Source: Camarhynchus parvulus
Taxonomy: Eukaryota; Chordata; Aves; Passeriformes; Thraupidae
Reading direction: 5' to 3'
DNA length: 64,000 bases
Assembly: GCF_901933205.1 (NCBI RefSeq)
Contig: NC_044582.1
Coordinates: forward strand, 14,551,820-14,615,819
A program made the position numbers and the translations under genes. Below are positions 42,101-56,800 of this stretch, piece after piece. Each line of letters starts with the position of its first letter. The first letter of the stretch is position 1. Below the pieces are notes generated by a model. It was given only the letters and a program-made list of their open reading frames with translations, ran no database searches and was not told the origin of the DNA.

Positions 42101-43972
42101 AAAGCTGGCTCTGTATTTACACGAGACATTGGAAGAAGCCATTAATCACGGCGAGGGTCGGTGCTGCTGAGCGCGCACCTGGAGGCTGCAGCCCTGCGTT
42201 TGGGGTTTGAGCAATCTGCAGGGCTCTGACACTGCCTCAGAGCTTTTCCCATTACATCACTGCTGGGGCCAGCACAAAGGCTATCTGGGTTGCTCAAGGA
42301 AGTGTGTTGTGGAAAACAATTCTACTTTGATGACTGATCCAGGCATTTATTTAGGCAAAGCTGAAGCAGTTGCATTGGCTCATTTGATCTGTGCTGTTAA
42401 TGGGAGACAACTCAGTGCACGCTCTTGTTGTGCTTGCTCTTGCTTGCAGAAGTTGTTGAGAATTTTTTTTTGTGAACAGAACAGAACTATCTACCCCTTC
42501 ACATGGCAATCATGCCAGTGTCACAACCTTAATTATCACTCAAATTTTCCAGATGGGATTTTTTCCAAAATCTGGCTCAGAAGAATTTGCCCAGGTTTAA
42601 GGAACTCACTGAACATGATGCTGAAAACCTAGAAAAGCATTTGATTGTTACAAGAAAATAAAGGACAGGATGCAGCATGTGCAGGCATGGGGTGAAAATA
42701 AAACAGTTACTTGATTTCTAGTTGCATGCTTTGCTTTTACAGCAGGAATGTGTCAGTAGCCCCCTGTGTCCTTTTGTAGCATGGTTCCCTGAGAGAGAAG
42801 GAAATCTGTTCCATGAATCACACTGATCTCTGGGGCTGTGGCTGGAGCACCTTGCAAAATACTTACTTTTTTTTTTTCTAACATTCATTCTCTGTTAACA
42901 TTTCTCACATGCTAGTGGCTGTTATTAAAGGCTTGATAAATGGTTTGAATGAAAGACTTGAAGAAATGGCCAAGTGACCCCTTTGAAATTTTGTTTACTC
43001 TCTATCTAGATATTAGTTAAGTAAAATAAACTGACCCTGTGGAAAAAAAAACCCAAAAAACCAAGTGGGGCTTTTAACAATGTAATATACAAAAATAAAA
43101 GGTGAAACTTCATGGGAGAAGCTGACAAATGGATGTTTTGCTTTTCTCAGGTTTATATGATATGCTAAAACATGGTGTTACTGCAGGATCTTTCTGTGCT
43201 ATACGAGTTTTGTCCTGTTTTAAATCTCTTCTAAGGGTTAATATTTCTCACCCTCAAAGCTGTGGGAGAGGAAGGGGTTTTCAGCTCCTTATTTTAGAGA
43301 AATTCTCTAAATTCTCCTCATTTTGGAGAAAGACCACTATAAATAACAAGGCATAACTGGTTGAAATTGCAAGAGCACACAATGAGGAGAAATCTCCTCC
43401 ACCCTTCATTAAGGTAAATCACAGGAAATAAATCTTTCCTCCTAACCTGGTCTTTGAAAGTCTCAGCAGGATTTGTCCATCACTGTTTCTTGCAGAAAAA
43501 GGTAGTTCTGGTCCAGCTCTGCACTCACAGGTCCAATGGGAAGGGGCTCTGTTCCTTCTCTTTCTGCAGCAGCTCAAGCAAGCAGTGGGCACTGGAGGCT
43601 TTCAGAGTTTCCAAAATCCAGGAGGGCTGCCCAGGGCACAGCTCCAGCCAGGACTCCATCCTCTCCTAAAACCCTGCCCACCCTAATGGGGAGGATCATT
43701 AAAGGGGGGTCAGGATAGCTGGAAATCACGTCTTTGGGATAATGGAGTGTGCCGATTTGCACTGTGGTCGTTTTGATCCAGACTGAGTGTCAGCTCCTAA
43801 GGGTGCTAACAGAGCCTGTGCTGAGAGTCCCCTCCACAGTGTCCCTCATCAGAGCAGCCTTTCCCATCCTCTGCTAGATCATTTGTCTGCTCTATGGGTT
43901 CCAGGAATGGCGCATCACCATCTCTTCCTAGTTCTTGCAATTAATTTTTCACAAACATTACGGGGTGTGTCT

Positions 43973-43975
43973 ATT

Positions 43976-44006
<31 letters not shown>

Positions 44007-44008
44007 TT
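43973..44008. repeat. (TTTA)n tetranucleotide microsatellite
   Basis: About nine copies of TTTA occur without interruption, ending at ATTCAG. This is a simple repeat with no sign of function. Confidence 0.95.
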
Positions 44009-44139
44009 CAGAAGGGGTTTTTACATAGCTCCAACATGACCTCAGGAGCCTGCTGCAGTGTGAGGCTGGAGGAGGGCAGAGCTGTGTGCGTGCCTGGTAT
44101 CGCCTGCATGCACCAGACCCTGCAGCTACTCATTCCTTC

Positions 44140-44360
44140 TCGTGCAGGCAGCTGAGAGCGTGACAATAGCGCTTGGATATCATCCCATTTCCTCCCCCTT
44201 AAACCTGAGCCTTGTCTCCCAGGTGTTACAGACGTTTTTGAAGTCAAAACACTTGCCAGCGCCAATTAAACTTGTGGTTTGCAGACAAATTGGGAGCCGG
44301 CCGGAGAGGAAGCTGGCGGGAGAGCAGCTTTGTGCTGGGTTCCAGGACAGCTGAGCTTCC
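44140..44360. promoter_or_regulatory. Candidate regulatory block with RUNX and homeodomain motifs
   Basis: A non-repetitive block about 280 bases before the plus-strand CR1 has TGTGGTTT (RUNX type, 44273-44280) next to CAATTAA and several CG dinucleotides (GCGCC, GCCGGCCGG). It stands out from the CG-poor flank. The evidence is motif and composition only. Confidence 0.25.
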
Positions 44361-44639
44361 AAAAATTCTGTAGAAATTGTCATCAGGGCAGAGATGAGAC
44401 CATAATGATCTGCCTCTGGTAAGAAAGGTATAAATGCACACATGCATAGTCTGCAGGAATGGACCTGCTGTGGCTGGGTAGGGGGAGCTCCTGTTAGAGG
44501 TTAAAAACTGGAGAATTCAGATTTCATTTGTCCAGCCCGTGGTTCCAAAGCCCAGGCTCAGTGCCACCTCTCTGGCTGTCCTGACTGCAGGGGCAGCAGG
44601 GGCTGGAAATAGATTCTGCATGGGCATGGTCTGCTGATG

Positions 44640-44835
44640 GTTTTTTACAATGAGAGTGGTGAAACACTGGCGCAGGTTGCACAGAGAGGTGGTGGATACA
44701 CCATCCTTGGAAACATCCGAGGTCAGGTTGGACAGGGCTCTGAGGAACCAGATCTGGTTGAAGATGTCCTTGCTTGTTGCAGGGGGGTTGGACTACATGG
44801 ACTTTAAAGTTGCCTTCTAACCCAAACTATTTCAT
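44640..44835 (+). mobile_element. CR1 LINE 3' end, plus strand
   Basis: This is a good match to the CR1 3' region. It includes ACAATGAGAGTGGTGAAACA, GCACAGAGAGGTGGTGGAT, CACCATCCTTGGAAACAT, AGGTCAGGTTGGACAGGGCT, GATCTGGTTGAAGATGTCC and GGGGGGTTGGACTACATGGA, ending in TTCTAACCCAAACTATTTCA. A T-run and a G-run follow instead of the usual octamer repeat. It is the best preserved of the three CR1 fragments here and lies in the upstream flank of the gene. Confidence 0.88.
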
Positions 44836-47800
44836 TTTTTTTTTTGTGGGGGGAGGTGGTAACCACATTTTCTTTCCTTCCCTCTCTATTTTGGCTGCTA
44901 CAACCTCCAATCCTTCCTTCTCCCTTATTCAGTCCCACATTCCCCATTTATTCCCTGGTCAGAAAAGGGCTGATTTACTCTCACCTCTTTGCAAATGATT
45001 TCTGGACATTTGAGGTGCCCTTTTATGCAGTGTTAACCAAGTTAAGAGGTAGCTTGGGTGCCTTTGTAATGAATTTCTTTAAAATGGAGCAGGAAAGAAT
45101 TTTCCCAAACTGGGAATATTTCAGAGAGCCTTTGAGCAATGTTTTTCAGATTGCATAGTGACCATGTTCAAACACTTGGGTTTTGTTTGGGGACAAGGGA
45201 GAAGTTATTCTGATCCTTTTCCTACTTGCAGTGTAGGGAACAGACACATTTTAAACAGCAACATAAAAAAGACTTTCAATTTTGGCACTCACTTGAAATC
45301 AGACACTTCACCTGGATTTAAGAAATGGATCAAAATGGCCTCAAAATTAAACATTTCCTGCAAAAATGTTCATTGTGAAAATATATATATACTTTTTTTT
45401 TCTGTGGGAAAATATTATATAGCGAGGAAACTGCTCATTAGTTCTAGCATTTGATACTATTGGAGAAGCCTTTTACAGTTGTTAAAAAAAAAATTGCTTT
45501 CTTCTTTCTTCGTTCACTCTGCCAGCCAAAGTGGAATCTGAGACTAAAGTCAGACACAAAACCAGGAGGAAGCAGTTTGTCAGAGCAGGGGTGAGTTTTG
45601 CATCTCACTGTCCTGGCTTTAGTGATCTTTCCAACCTGGCTGGCACTGCAGGAGCACCCACAGAAAGCATGTCCCTGGTGTTGTTGCAATGTTTCTGCCC
45701 AGGATGCTGGTGCAGCTCTGGGGGATTTCCAGCCCTGCTGCTGCAGCTCCTGCTGTTCTCTGCCTGCAGGCACCACAACCTGCAGCTCCCCACGTCTGTG
45801 TGTGCCTTGCCTTGTGCCGTTCCCTGGGGGATTTGGCTTGCTGCGCCCTGTCTGCCAGGCACAACTTTCATTTACTGCCCCTGCTAGACCTGAAAAACTC
45901 CAAGCTGTGCCTCTGAGAGCCTCAGAGGGAGCTGGGCTAGGGCAGGAGAGAAGTGCTTGATTGCCATGGTGAACGTGAGGATAAGGAGGACTGGGGAATA
46001 GTGCCAAAAGACCCGTTAAAAAACACTTTCTACTGCAAATGTAGGATTTTGTATGTTCCTTGTAGGAAGTGTTTCTGGTCCAGGCACCACTGGGGCATTT
46101 CAGAGGTCAGAACTGGGAGCTGTGGGGCTCTGCTGGCTGCAAACAAGCCCACATCCACAGTTCTTCCCACCAGCAAGACTTTTCCTTAGCCATTCCCAGT
46201 CCTGGTGACCATGTGATGTCCCAGGGGGCCAGGCAGCATTTGAGTTTCCAAAATGAGCTGCTTTGAGTGTCCCCCAGTGCCTCATCCTGTGAGCAAGAGC
46301 TGTGCCCTGCTGTTTGCCCACCAGCCCAGGAGGACGTGCAGGTCTGGCTGGGTGGGACTGGTTCCTCCTGGAAGCCTCTCTCCTCCTGCAGCCTTCTTCC
46401 TGACCAGGTTTCTGTTTTTCCTCTCGTCTCTTTCTCCATCCTCCACCTCCCCCCTGCCTCCATCTGGTTTCTATCTGGACTAAACAGATGTTTTTCCACT
46501 TCTGAAACGTCCTGTACACTCACCTCGCTGATGTCTAACAGGGGCTGCTCATTCTTCTTTCCCCAGGTGTAAAACTTGAAAAACTGGAGGGGCTGGGGGA
46601 GAAGCAGCTCCTCTTAATGCCTTGGTGTGCATTTAGTGCTGGTGGAGGGATGAGAGAAACCTTTCCAATTACTCACCTTGCAGCCTAGAACCCTCTCACT
46701 CCTTCCAGGTCCCCTTTCCATTGCTAGTGTATACAGAGGATCAGACCTGTGATTTATGCCAGGGCAGTGTGTATAATATTCTCACTTTCATGTTATAAAT
46801 GTTTAGCAAATCCACAAGGTATCAAAAGAACTTGAGGAGGAGATTTGCTACGAAGGGCTTGTGGATAAACCTTTTGGACTTTGGCTGCAAAGCAGACATA
46901 CACAGTTTATTGCTTCCCCCTGCTGCAGAGTGACAATAGGTTAAATGGAGGCTTTTCCTTAAAATAAAAAGTTCCTTGCTTGGCAGTTCAATCAAGTGGT
47001 ATCTGTCATGCCGAGGTCTCATGAAGGATTTATTCCCATTTTAAGTAATGTTTTGGAGGTGCAGGCTGCACATGGAATACATTAGGCAGCAGGAAGGTTT
47101 GCTGGCATGCTCGTGGGGCTGGCAAGGTGCATGTGCTGGGGGCACAGGGGCTCATCTGTGGGATCTGCTTTCCCCTCACCCTCTTTCTCCCTTTTTCCCC
47201 TTACATGGCTCTGAAGGTCTTTGAGGGAGGCTTCTCCCAGCCTTCCCAGGGAGGGAGCTGAAGCATCAGAGCCCATTGCTGGGGGCAGGCAGGAGAAGGT
47301 CCCTGTCCACTGAGAGAGGGACCCAGCAGCTCTCCCAGGGACTGTGGGGCAGAAATCCCAGTGCTGATCCCAGCTCAGGTCCCTGAGGCAGTGCTGGCCC
47401 AGCAGTCCCTATCCCCTGCAGGCCTTGCTGGCGTTGCAGAGATGGTCTCTGAGCTGCTTTGAGCCCCAGAGGTGGTGGCAGCCACTGCTGGTGCCTCTTT
47501 CTGCTCATTCTGCTCAGCTCCCACAGGGGGGACTGAGGTGAACAACCATCTTTTTTTTTTTTTTTTTTTTTTTTCTGGAAAAAACCAGCTGCTTTCTGTG
47601 ATAGGAACTGAATGACCAAGTAAAACAGTGTAATTTGGAAGCTGCCCTCTTCTTGGATTTTTTTTTTTTTTGGCTGGGCTCTTTCTGCAGTGAAAACCTC
47701 AACCAGAGCTGGGGTGAGCAGTCGAGTGCCTGCCAGGTGTCACAGCTCTGTGCCACCTCAGGGGGTGGGTGCTGGGCCCTGGCCACCCTGGCCCCTGGGT

Positions 47801-50800
47801 CAGGCTCTCCTGCTTTGCTGTGGGTTGTGGAAACTGTCCTCCCTGGAGACCATATCTGTGAGCAGTGGCATTTTCCATGCTGCCTGCCAAGGGGGGCTGT
47901 GCAGGGGGGATGAGGGACTCAGTGTGAGCACAGCCTGCCCTCCTGGGGAATTTGGCTTTTGCCAGGCACCGGCTGCTGGGACAGGAGCACCCGCATCACT
48001 CTCTGCAGGTGCCCAGCTGCAGAGGGCTCTTTGCTGGGACACAAATGAGCTGGGAGAGGTCCCCATGGTGTGCTTGGGCACTGGTGAGGAGCAGCAGGGA
48101 GTGGGAATTGCTTCTGCTGTGAATCTGCCCTCAAAGGTGCCCTCTGTAAGATCCATGGTCAGAGGGATGCACCCGTTCCATGCAGCTGTGGGCACAGTGC
48201 TGCACTGTTAGAAGGACACAGAGACAAAAACAATGGATTGCATGGAGTATGAAACCAACCAACTGAAAAACAGCAACCTGAACATCTTGAGGATTCATTT
48301 AAATCCAGATTTACCTGTTAGGCAGCTATAGGTTTGCAGCATTGTGCACCTTGGCATTGCCTTACCAAAGTCTGCAGGTTCCCCTGGGACTGTGGGCATT
48401 GAGCACGTTCCCTGCCATTGCTGCCAGTCCCAAAATGAGCAAACACAGACCCATGTGCCCTAGGGGAAGCCCACAGTGTGGGGACAAAGGGAAAAGAGGG
48501 TTTCAGTCACTTTAATGGAAGTTCATTGTAATTACAGAGACTCACTCAGCACTGCAGCCACTCCAGTGAGGTCCCTTTGGAGAGGGTGAAGCTGGTGACC
48601 CTCTGCTGTGTGCCACCAGCCCCACTGATGGCAGCAGACAGGTTTAGCTCTTCACAGAACAAATTTCCCTAAACTTCTTCCTGACCTTCAAGTTTCCAGC
48701 CGGAGTTTTGGTATTTCATGTTCCCCACCCCAGTGAAAGCTGAGCCTCGGGGTGGGGCAGAGGGGGCTGCAGGCTCGGTGCTGATGGGATGTGGAAGGGC
48801 CATATGGCCCTGAAACATCACTGTCAGTGAGACAGCACTGAGCAGCATCCCCAGAGGGGCAGGCAGGGAGAGGCAATTACTCATCCTCACCTCCTAATGA
48901 GCATGTGAGCTGCAGTACCAACCAGGGCTCTCCTTGGAGGGGCGAAACTTCAAAGCCTGTGGTGCCCTGTAGATGCACAGGGCAGTGCTGAGCTGGGACT
49001 GTGTCCCACTGGGGTACAGTGAGAGCGCCGAAAATCAGTGACAAATGTGATGGGGGTGGATAAAAATGCTGCCTTTGGACAGGGATGTTGTTTGTTACAG
49101 GGTTTCACCAGAGGTGTGCAGCTCACAGCATCCCCTGCTTGTCCCAGCACTGTGTCTGGGGGATACTGTGCTCCTGGGGTGTTCAGCTGGAGAACTTTCA
49201 CTTCTCTTAAAACATGAGGGGTCTGTAAAGCAAGGAAGATGCAGCTCCTGTGAGCACTTGGTTGTGCTAGCCCCCAAGTTCTGACTCCTCATCAGATCAG
49301 TTGTGAACATGGTGCTTAATAAACACAGCCCTGAAGCCCCCAGCTGAGTTTCCCCCACTGGAAAATCAGCAGCTCCTTTTCCTTTTATCTTTAAGCTCCG
49401 GCTGGATGAAGCTGAAAGTGGCACTGGGGGAAAAACCCCTGTTTATTCAGGCTTTTCTTACTTTAACAGACCTCCCCTTGTCCCAAACACCTCTATTTCA
49501 CACACTTGCCTCCTGCAGTAACATCCTCTGGCTTGTTCAGCCCTTTCCACTGTTTTATTTGTACACTTTGGTGTCAGGCTGGAAAAGTCTCAAGCTAATT
49601 GTGTTTCAGCTCATGGATAAAATAATACTTCCAAACCTCACGGCACTTCATCCATACCCCTGTCTGTGTGGAGAGCAGTAGGCCCTTTCCAGAGCCCTGC
49701 TTGCCAGGCCATGGAGATTTTGAATAGTTTTTGGGAACTGGGCTGGATCTGTGCCTGCCCAGGTGCTGCCAGTGGCTGTTTGCTGTGTGCAGGAGTCAGG
49801 GCAAGCCTGGGGCCAACTCCACAAGGGTTTATGCATCCAAGTCCATTATCTCTGGAGCAGAGGGATTTGTTCCTCACTGGGATGACAAGGAGGCAGGCAG
49901 TGAGGTGCATGGGGGTGCTGCTGCTGCAATTCCTGCGTGGATGCAACTCAGTGAGTAAGGATGGCTCTGGGAAGAGGGTGCTGGAGGAAGAAACCCTTCA
50001 TGTGCTTCAGGGAGATTTTCCCTGCTTTCTGCTGAGACTGGGTCTCCAAGAAGAACCTTGGGGGCAGCTCTATGTTTGCCCTCCTGTGTGTGCCACCCCT
50101 GGATCTCCCCGAAGGGCTCATCCCAGGAAGCACAGCCCAGCACTGGCACAGCTACTGCAGCAGCCACAGCGCTCCATGTGGGGTACCCAGAAGAAAGGAG
50201 CTCAAACCAAGCTGTCCTTGGCTCGTGTTTAGCTCTGGTTAAGCAAACAGGCTCTGCAAATTCTGTGGTCTGAGCAAGCTTCCACTTGCATTTCCACATG
50301 CAGCATCGTCCCGAGCAGTAACGTCAAGCAGATCCCACAGAGGGTGGTGTGTGGGAAGACCTCTGCCCAGGCAGGGACCAGCCACCAGTGTCCTCCCCCT
50401 GGCAGGGCTGTCTGGGCACAAAGTGCAGCCTGGAGCGCAGGGACCTGGGGGTGAACTTGTGTGGCATGTTGCTTAACCATAAAAACCAACTCCCAGCCTG
50501 GGGGATGGCTTTTTTTGCTGGGTTTTTTTTCAGATGTTCGAGCCTGAAAATTTGTGTGTTGGCACACATGTTCTTCTCCCTCTAGTCCACTGTCAGCCTA
50601 AAAGGACAATTTCCTTTTCTCACAAACTCTGCCTCTCTCCTGTGCCCAGGAAGGCACTGCAAAATGGGTGGCTTTGGTTCCCTCCATCCACCCTGGAGTA
50701 CCTGTGGGGGAAGAACATCCATCTGATGAGCACTGTTGTGTCGTCAGTCACAGGGACGGCCCAAGAGCAGCCAAGCTGGAGGCAGCTGATGCTCTGGATG

Positions 50801-53800
50801 GGTTTTGGAGACCTCCCACTCACTGTGAGGAGGGACACGCAGGATTCAGCTGAGCACACAGGGCTCCAGTTGGGATCCAGCAGCAGCAGTTATATATCAA
50901 GTTATTCCTGGCAATTCACCATATCCTAAAAATACAGTTTCATTAAAGCTTCTTGCTGAAGCAGCTCTTGTGACCCAGTAAAGGGAGGTAGGCTACCGAA
51001 CCAGCTGTGGGTTTTTTGCGAGCTTGCTCACTGGAGTTTTGAACTCTCTTGCTCAGTTTGCCAACTGCTGTTCTTTCTGATGCTACCCAGTTGTTTTGCA
51101 TGGCCTTGAAGTGGTTTCCCAGCTATTTGAACTCCCTAAATGACAATGCTTCATTATTGTCTAATGGAGAAGTGGATTCTTCTGTTTATATGTAAAGGTT
51201 CCCCTCCTTCCCCCCTACCTCCCTCAACATATGCAAAGGCACTGCAGAAACTGGAACCAGATAAAAAGAAGAAAACAGGCTTTTAAAGCAAGTTCTGAAG
51301 TGTAAAGATGTGAAGGCCACTTAGAAATCATTGCCTTGTGCTTTCTCCCACACTGTGATTCATTTGGTCCAATCCATCATTGATTCAACATGCTCATGGG
51401 CCAGAGCCTTCAAAGGCAACTGTGCATCTGCTTTAGCCATTCATCAAGGAGGAGCACAAAGGAGAAGGGCAAAGCAAAATGTATTGCCAGCTCCCTTTGG
51501 TGCTGTTTAATGGGTGTGAAAGAAGGACAGTGGAGAAGCTGGGTTAATGAAAGCCAGGATGACCGAGGAAGTGCCCCCAGGATAGATATTTTTTCAGCCT
51601 AGGTATGGACCTTGCTAAATTTGATTCTGCACAGGAACTTCAAACACTAAGCAAGAGAGCCAAAATGAGGTCGACGTACAGAAGAATAATCCAGTGCAGG
51701 TGGATGTTCTTCCCCAGATGTGGCCACCAAGTGGAGAGTGCCTGTGGACCGTGCAGAAACAGCAAAGTATTTTCAGATGATGCTCTGCTGCTCCAGAGAG
51801 CTCCCACAGCCTGATCCCTCAAGACCTGAGGCTCCTCATTCTGCTGCAGTTGTGCCTGCAAGTGGCTTATCTTGCATGTTTGCTGCAAGGTGGGTCCCTG
51901 CAGCACAGCCCTGCTCACTGGACCATGCCCAGGTGTGTGCACATTGTCCTGGTGCTGGATCTGAGGGACACCTGAGCTGCCTGACTCCCTGCTAGCACAG
52001 CCATCTGCTCTGTGCTCTGGGGACAGGAACCACTGAGCAGCAGCAGCACCTCCTCTGACCAGCCCAACGTGGTGGCGAACCCAAATTATGATGGGCTCCA
52101 GGGGAAAGTAGCTTGTTTTAACACAACCTGGACAATATTTCCTTGAGGTTGCTGGGCTTGTTGCTCATGTCATCTGTGACCCTGCTGAGTTCTCTAGTGA
52201 TTAAATCAGAGTTGGTTTACCTCATGTGTTTCTATTTATTTTCTTGCTTTTTAACATTGTTTCTCCTGTTCCTCCTTCTCTGCCCCGTTGTCCTCCCACA
52301 TTCTCTGTCCCTCCTTCTCGTGCACCCTTCCCCATGTGGAGTAGAAGAGAAAGAAAGAGATGGCTGGTTTTTAGGAGCAGGTTTGACCTTTGTTTGTTCA
52401 CCTTAAAAACCAGAACACGTTGGAGGTTAAATACTCTTCTCGTAATTCACAGTCTGTAGGAAAAAACAAAGGGAAAAATAAGATTATAACCTGTGAGAGT
52501 ATCACACCCATCTGCCTGTACAGCCCCATGACTCTCCATACACACGTGTTCAAATGATGCCGGTGGGCCAACAGAGAAGAGACTTGGTCTCCACCTTTGC
52601 TCCTGTCCAAGCAGAGCCAGAACTGTGCAGGTGGGAGGTGCATGGGAGGTGTTTGTGATGCTGAATCCAGAGTGCCACCAGCTGCTCAAGGAGGGTGAAT
52701 TCACAGCTGGCCTGAGCTGTTCTTGTGTAACATCTTTCTCAAAGCATGTTAGGTGCTTGAGATGTGACTGTGCTCTCCCTGGCAAGGACAGGAGTTAATA
52801 TTAACAGGGTGTCAGATTTTTTTTTTCAGGGCATCCTTGAAGCTCATCCCAAACTCCTGGGCCAGCCAACCCTTTGTTAACAGAGAGGGATTATTTGTCC
52901 TTTTTTTCTGTGGGTTTTTCTTCTTGGAGGAAGGTTGTTACAATTGACACAGAGGAAAAAGGACATTCTGTACAAAACCCCTGGGAAGGCTCTTGGGCAA
53001 TTTATTGGCTGCTATGGAGCAGCAAGTGATAGAACATGTCTGATGTTACTTATCTCACTTTTGGGGGAGGTTAAAGCCTGCTGTGTTCTCACCTGATATT
53101 ATTTATCACTGATATTACGCTCTTTTCAATCAAAGGTACTTTGCCTGAAGTTTTGTGAAGATTCTTCCAAGTAGTTGAGCAACAATTTGTTCTCAGAATA
53201 AACCAATTTGCAGCTGGGGCCTGAAATGCTTTGAAGAAGATGAGTTTATACTTGCAGGCATTCTGCTTTGTGCTTATCTTGATTTGGCCTTGCAGATCTT
53301 GGTCCAGATTTATAGCTGAGTGCAGTCTTCAGCTTCAGCACGGAGAGGGAAAGCACTGTGCTTCCCAACAGCATGTGGATAGGTGAGCTCTAGTCCAAAA
53401 TCCAAAATCCTTCTCCTGTGAGTTAAATAGAGCTTCTGGACTTCAGTAATGCATGGTCCAGTCTGTGCTCCTCTCTCTCCTTTCCTTACTTCAGGATATA
53501 GATGAAAGCTGCTATGAATTATTAATCTTTGTGCTTCTGTTCTGTAAATCGAGAGAGTTTGAGGCTGAAACTTCTGCTGGCAAAGTTTGGGAACTATGGA
53601 CAAAAAACCTGTATGAATTCTGTGAAGTTTTTTTTTTCCATTTTAATGCATCTATCTGTGAAGCCCTGCTATATCTATATTTTTGTGTCCATTTTCCAGT
53701 ACAACTGCATAGACTTCCTTTTTTTTTCAGTCTCTATGCAGCAGGTTGGGATTTGCTTTTCCTGGCTGTCTCCCCTTCAGCCTCCCTTATTAATGCCCTT

Positions 53801-56800
53801 GCTGAAGCTTTTTTTTTCTCTTGAATTTCCTTGAGTTCACTCCATTTTTGAGCTTTAAAACTAAGAACCAGGACATCTCCACTAATTTGCTCGCAGCTCA
53901 AATCAAACACAGCCACTCTTCCCCACAAAAGTTCATCATTGTTACAGAAATATTGTAAATCATCCTTGTGAGTTTTCAGTTTGCTAATGAAGAAAGCAAG
54001 ACAATGCCTGCTGCTAAATGAGTGTACTCATGTTAAAAGGCTCTTGATGGGAATCCGGGGCAGTGAAGTCACACAGCCCTAGCCTGGGTGCGGTCAGAAT
54101 TGTGAGCAGACATCGGGTTTAGATAAAACACAGCTCTAGCACCAGTGAGCTTTTATTGAAAGTTAGTAGCAGGGATGTTGACCTTATGTTTGGCAAAAGC
54201 AGACTACCCAAAACATGTATGCAAGGCAGATGGGGAACGCGATTTAATTAAAAAAGAAAATATTATGATATTCCGAGAACAAAGTGGTAAAATCTTCTGG
54301 CTGCGCAGGAATTTCTTTTGAGAAGTGGAAGGCTCTGAAAGGCAGGGAGAGGATGGGATCTGGAGTGTCCTTGTGCAGTGGGGAGGAAGAAGGGCCATCC
54401 CAGGGTATGTGGCTGGCAGCAGGGTTATCAGTGACTCCTTGGAGCAGGCATGGCTCCAGGGAGAGCTTCCAGGCACATTTTTCCATAGGAGGCTGCCAGC
54501 TTGCTGGAGCCCAGGCATTTGCCAGGAGAGGGTTTGATTGCAGGGTGATAGTGGCAATGGCTCCCTGCCCTGCTGGCTCCCCCCAGCCCCACCTGTGCTG
54601 CCCACCTGTGCGTGGCCCCGGGCTCTCCCCCAGCCCCGGGTGCTGTGCCAGGAGCTTTGCACTGACTGAACCTCAAGGCACCAGGTGATGTAACGGGGAG
54701 GAGGGAGCTGAGCTCGGTGCACACCAAACACCCATCCCTGTTCCCATGCATCTGGATTTCCCTCTGTCCCCCAGGGACTGGTAATGAAGGCTCAGAGCCT
54801 GGGACTGCTGGCTCCCAGATCCCCTGCTCTTGGTGAGGAGTGGAGCCTTTGAAGTGCTCTGCAGCAAGGCAGGTTTTTGGGAGCAGGGAAGGACACAGCT
54901 GTGCAGTCCCCTCCCGGTGGGAACGACGTGACCCCGGATTCCTGCAGGGTGGGACAGGGCAGCAGAAACCTCCACTCGTTCCCCTGAGGTCCTGCACCCA
55001 CGCTCTGCTCTCTGCCTGTCCCCTCCTGCTGGCCTTCACCCCGTGCAGGGACAAGGCTGCAGCTGCTCCCCAGGAGCAGGGGGGCAGAAAACGGCTCTGT
55101 GTGGGGCAGCTGCAGCCCACGCAGACACAGACACAAACTGGGGCTCTCCCGAGGCAGGGAGTGCAGCCCCAGCCCTGCTGTGCATCCTCACTGCTGTGAC
55201 TGATGCCTCTCTGGGGACTGGAGAGGATTGCTGAGTGGGCAGGAGCTCTCAGGAAATCAGGCAGTTTAAGGGGCTTTTGTGTGGATTGAAGAGCCCCCAG
55301 ACAGACACCTGCTCCTGAAAATACATGCCAAGGGCAGCAGTTGGGTGCAGGACGTGGGAAAGGATCTGTGAGGTTGAGTTGGGCTGAGGCTGCTGGGTCA
55401 GAGCGGGGTCCCTGAGCCAGAGGGAGCTGGCAAGGGCACAGGCCTGGCTGCAGGGACAGGGGTGACCTCCTTGCCTGGCAGAGAGGGTCCCTGGTGGCTG
55501 ATGGAGATGTGTCTCAGCAAAAGGAGAACATCCCTTTCCATGGGGCTGCTCAGGTACGGCCATCAGCCCTGCTCAGAGCATCGACCTCTTGGTGGCTTCT
55601 GTCACAGGCTCAGCCCTTCAGGGAAAGATCCCCCAACCTCTGGAGACCTCCACCTCCTGAATGACCTCTGAGACCTGCAGACAGTCCAGCCCACATCCCT
55701 GCTCCTCCAGTCAACAGTCCTGTGCCTGTGCTCGCCCTGGGGGCCTGTGGGGAGCAGGGGAAGCAGATCTGGCTGCAGCTTCCAGGCCTTCATTTGTAAA
55801 TAAGCACCTAGCTGCTATGGTAATGCTTATTTAATTTAGGCTAAGCATTTCTACAGCTGTTCTGGGGGAATCATGCTGCTTTATGCTCAATGTTAATTCG
55901 TGGCTGCTCACAGCTGCAGAAGTGTATCAGCCAGGCAGCCCTGAGGTTCTGCTGCTGGTGTGGCACAGCCATGTGGGCTGTCCCTGCTTTGGGCTTCATG
56001 GGGAGCGCCAACTGCTCCCCAAGACCATCTGTACTGATCTGTGCTAGCAAAGCAAGCTGTGAGTTGTAGGTTACCTGAGGCATTTTAAAAGAAAAAGGAT
56101 GGGGGTACATTTCCCAGGCATAGTGCCTTTTCCCCTGCCCTCTGCCCAGTCACACTGTGCAGAATGCATGCTGGGTTTTCCTGCCTCAGTTGTGCAGGAT
56201 TGAATCTCCCCCTGCTCCTCATGCAGGGTTTGAATGGCCAGGGTGGGTCAAGGTGCAGAGCTCAGGGGGACAGACACTGAGCATGGGGCACAGGCACCTG
56301 TGTGACCCCAGGGGTTACAAGCAGTGCCTGGAGGCAGGAGGGTGTCAGGGACCTGCTGGGGGTGGTGCTTGCTTTGCAGCAACCAAGCTGCTTCAAAGCT
56401 GATCATGGGAGCCCTGTGCCAATTCCTCTTAGAGCTGTGGGGACACAGCAACCACCCCTAAAGAGCCACAGAACCTCCTGCTCCACCCCACAGCACAGCA
56501 GAGTCACACTGGCTCCTCTGCAGCTGAAAGCTCCCCCAGCCATGGGCTCCATGGGCTCCAGGGCTGCAAGGCTGCCAGCCCATGCTGCTGCAGCAGGTGG
56601 GCCCTGCTGGCCAGGAGGAGCTGCAGGGAGTGCTCACAGCTCCCAGTGCCGCCTGCTCTGGTGCTGACAGCAGCTGGGAAGATGCTGCTGCTGGCCAAGT
56701 GTGATAAAAGTCTCCCTGCAGCCTCCCCTGGGCTGGGCTGGGTTGGAAAGCCTGGCTTAGTTTGCACTTGGGATGAAGGCACTCTGCAAAAAGCAGATTT

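Larger units (their letters stand above)
36554..44139. other. Upstream flank, intergenic
   Basis: Apart from the inverted repeat at 37278, the AT-rich duplication at 39101 and the TTTA microsatellite at 43973, I see nothing I can name. A T-rich run lies near 38170. A CG-richer patch occurs near 42130-42190. No exon-like open frame with splice signals was recognised. Confidence 0.4.

Noticed and set aside
47266..47620. Processed pseudogene with a minus-strand poly(A) tail at the T24 tract
   Set aside because: The sequence next to the tract resembles no gene I know, and no target-site duplication was found by eye.
54428..55120. 230-codon minus-strand open frame
   Set aside because: GC-rich chance frame with other equally long frames on the opposite strand; no recognisable protein features.
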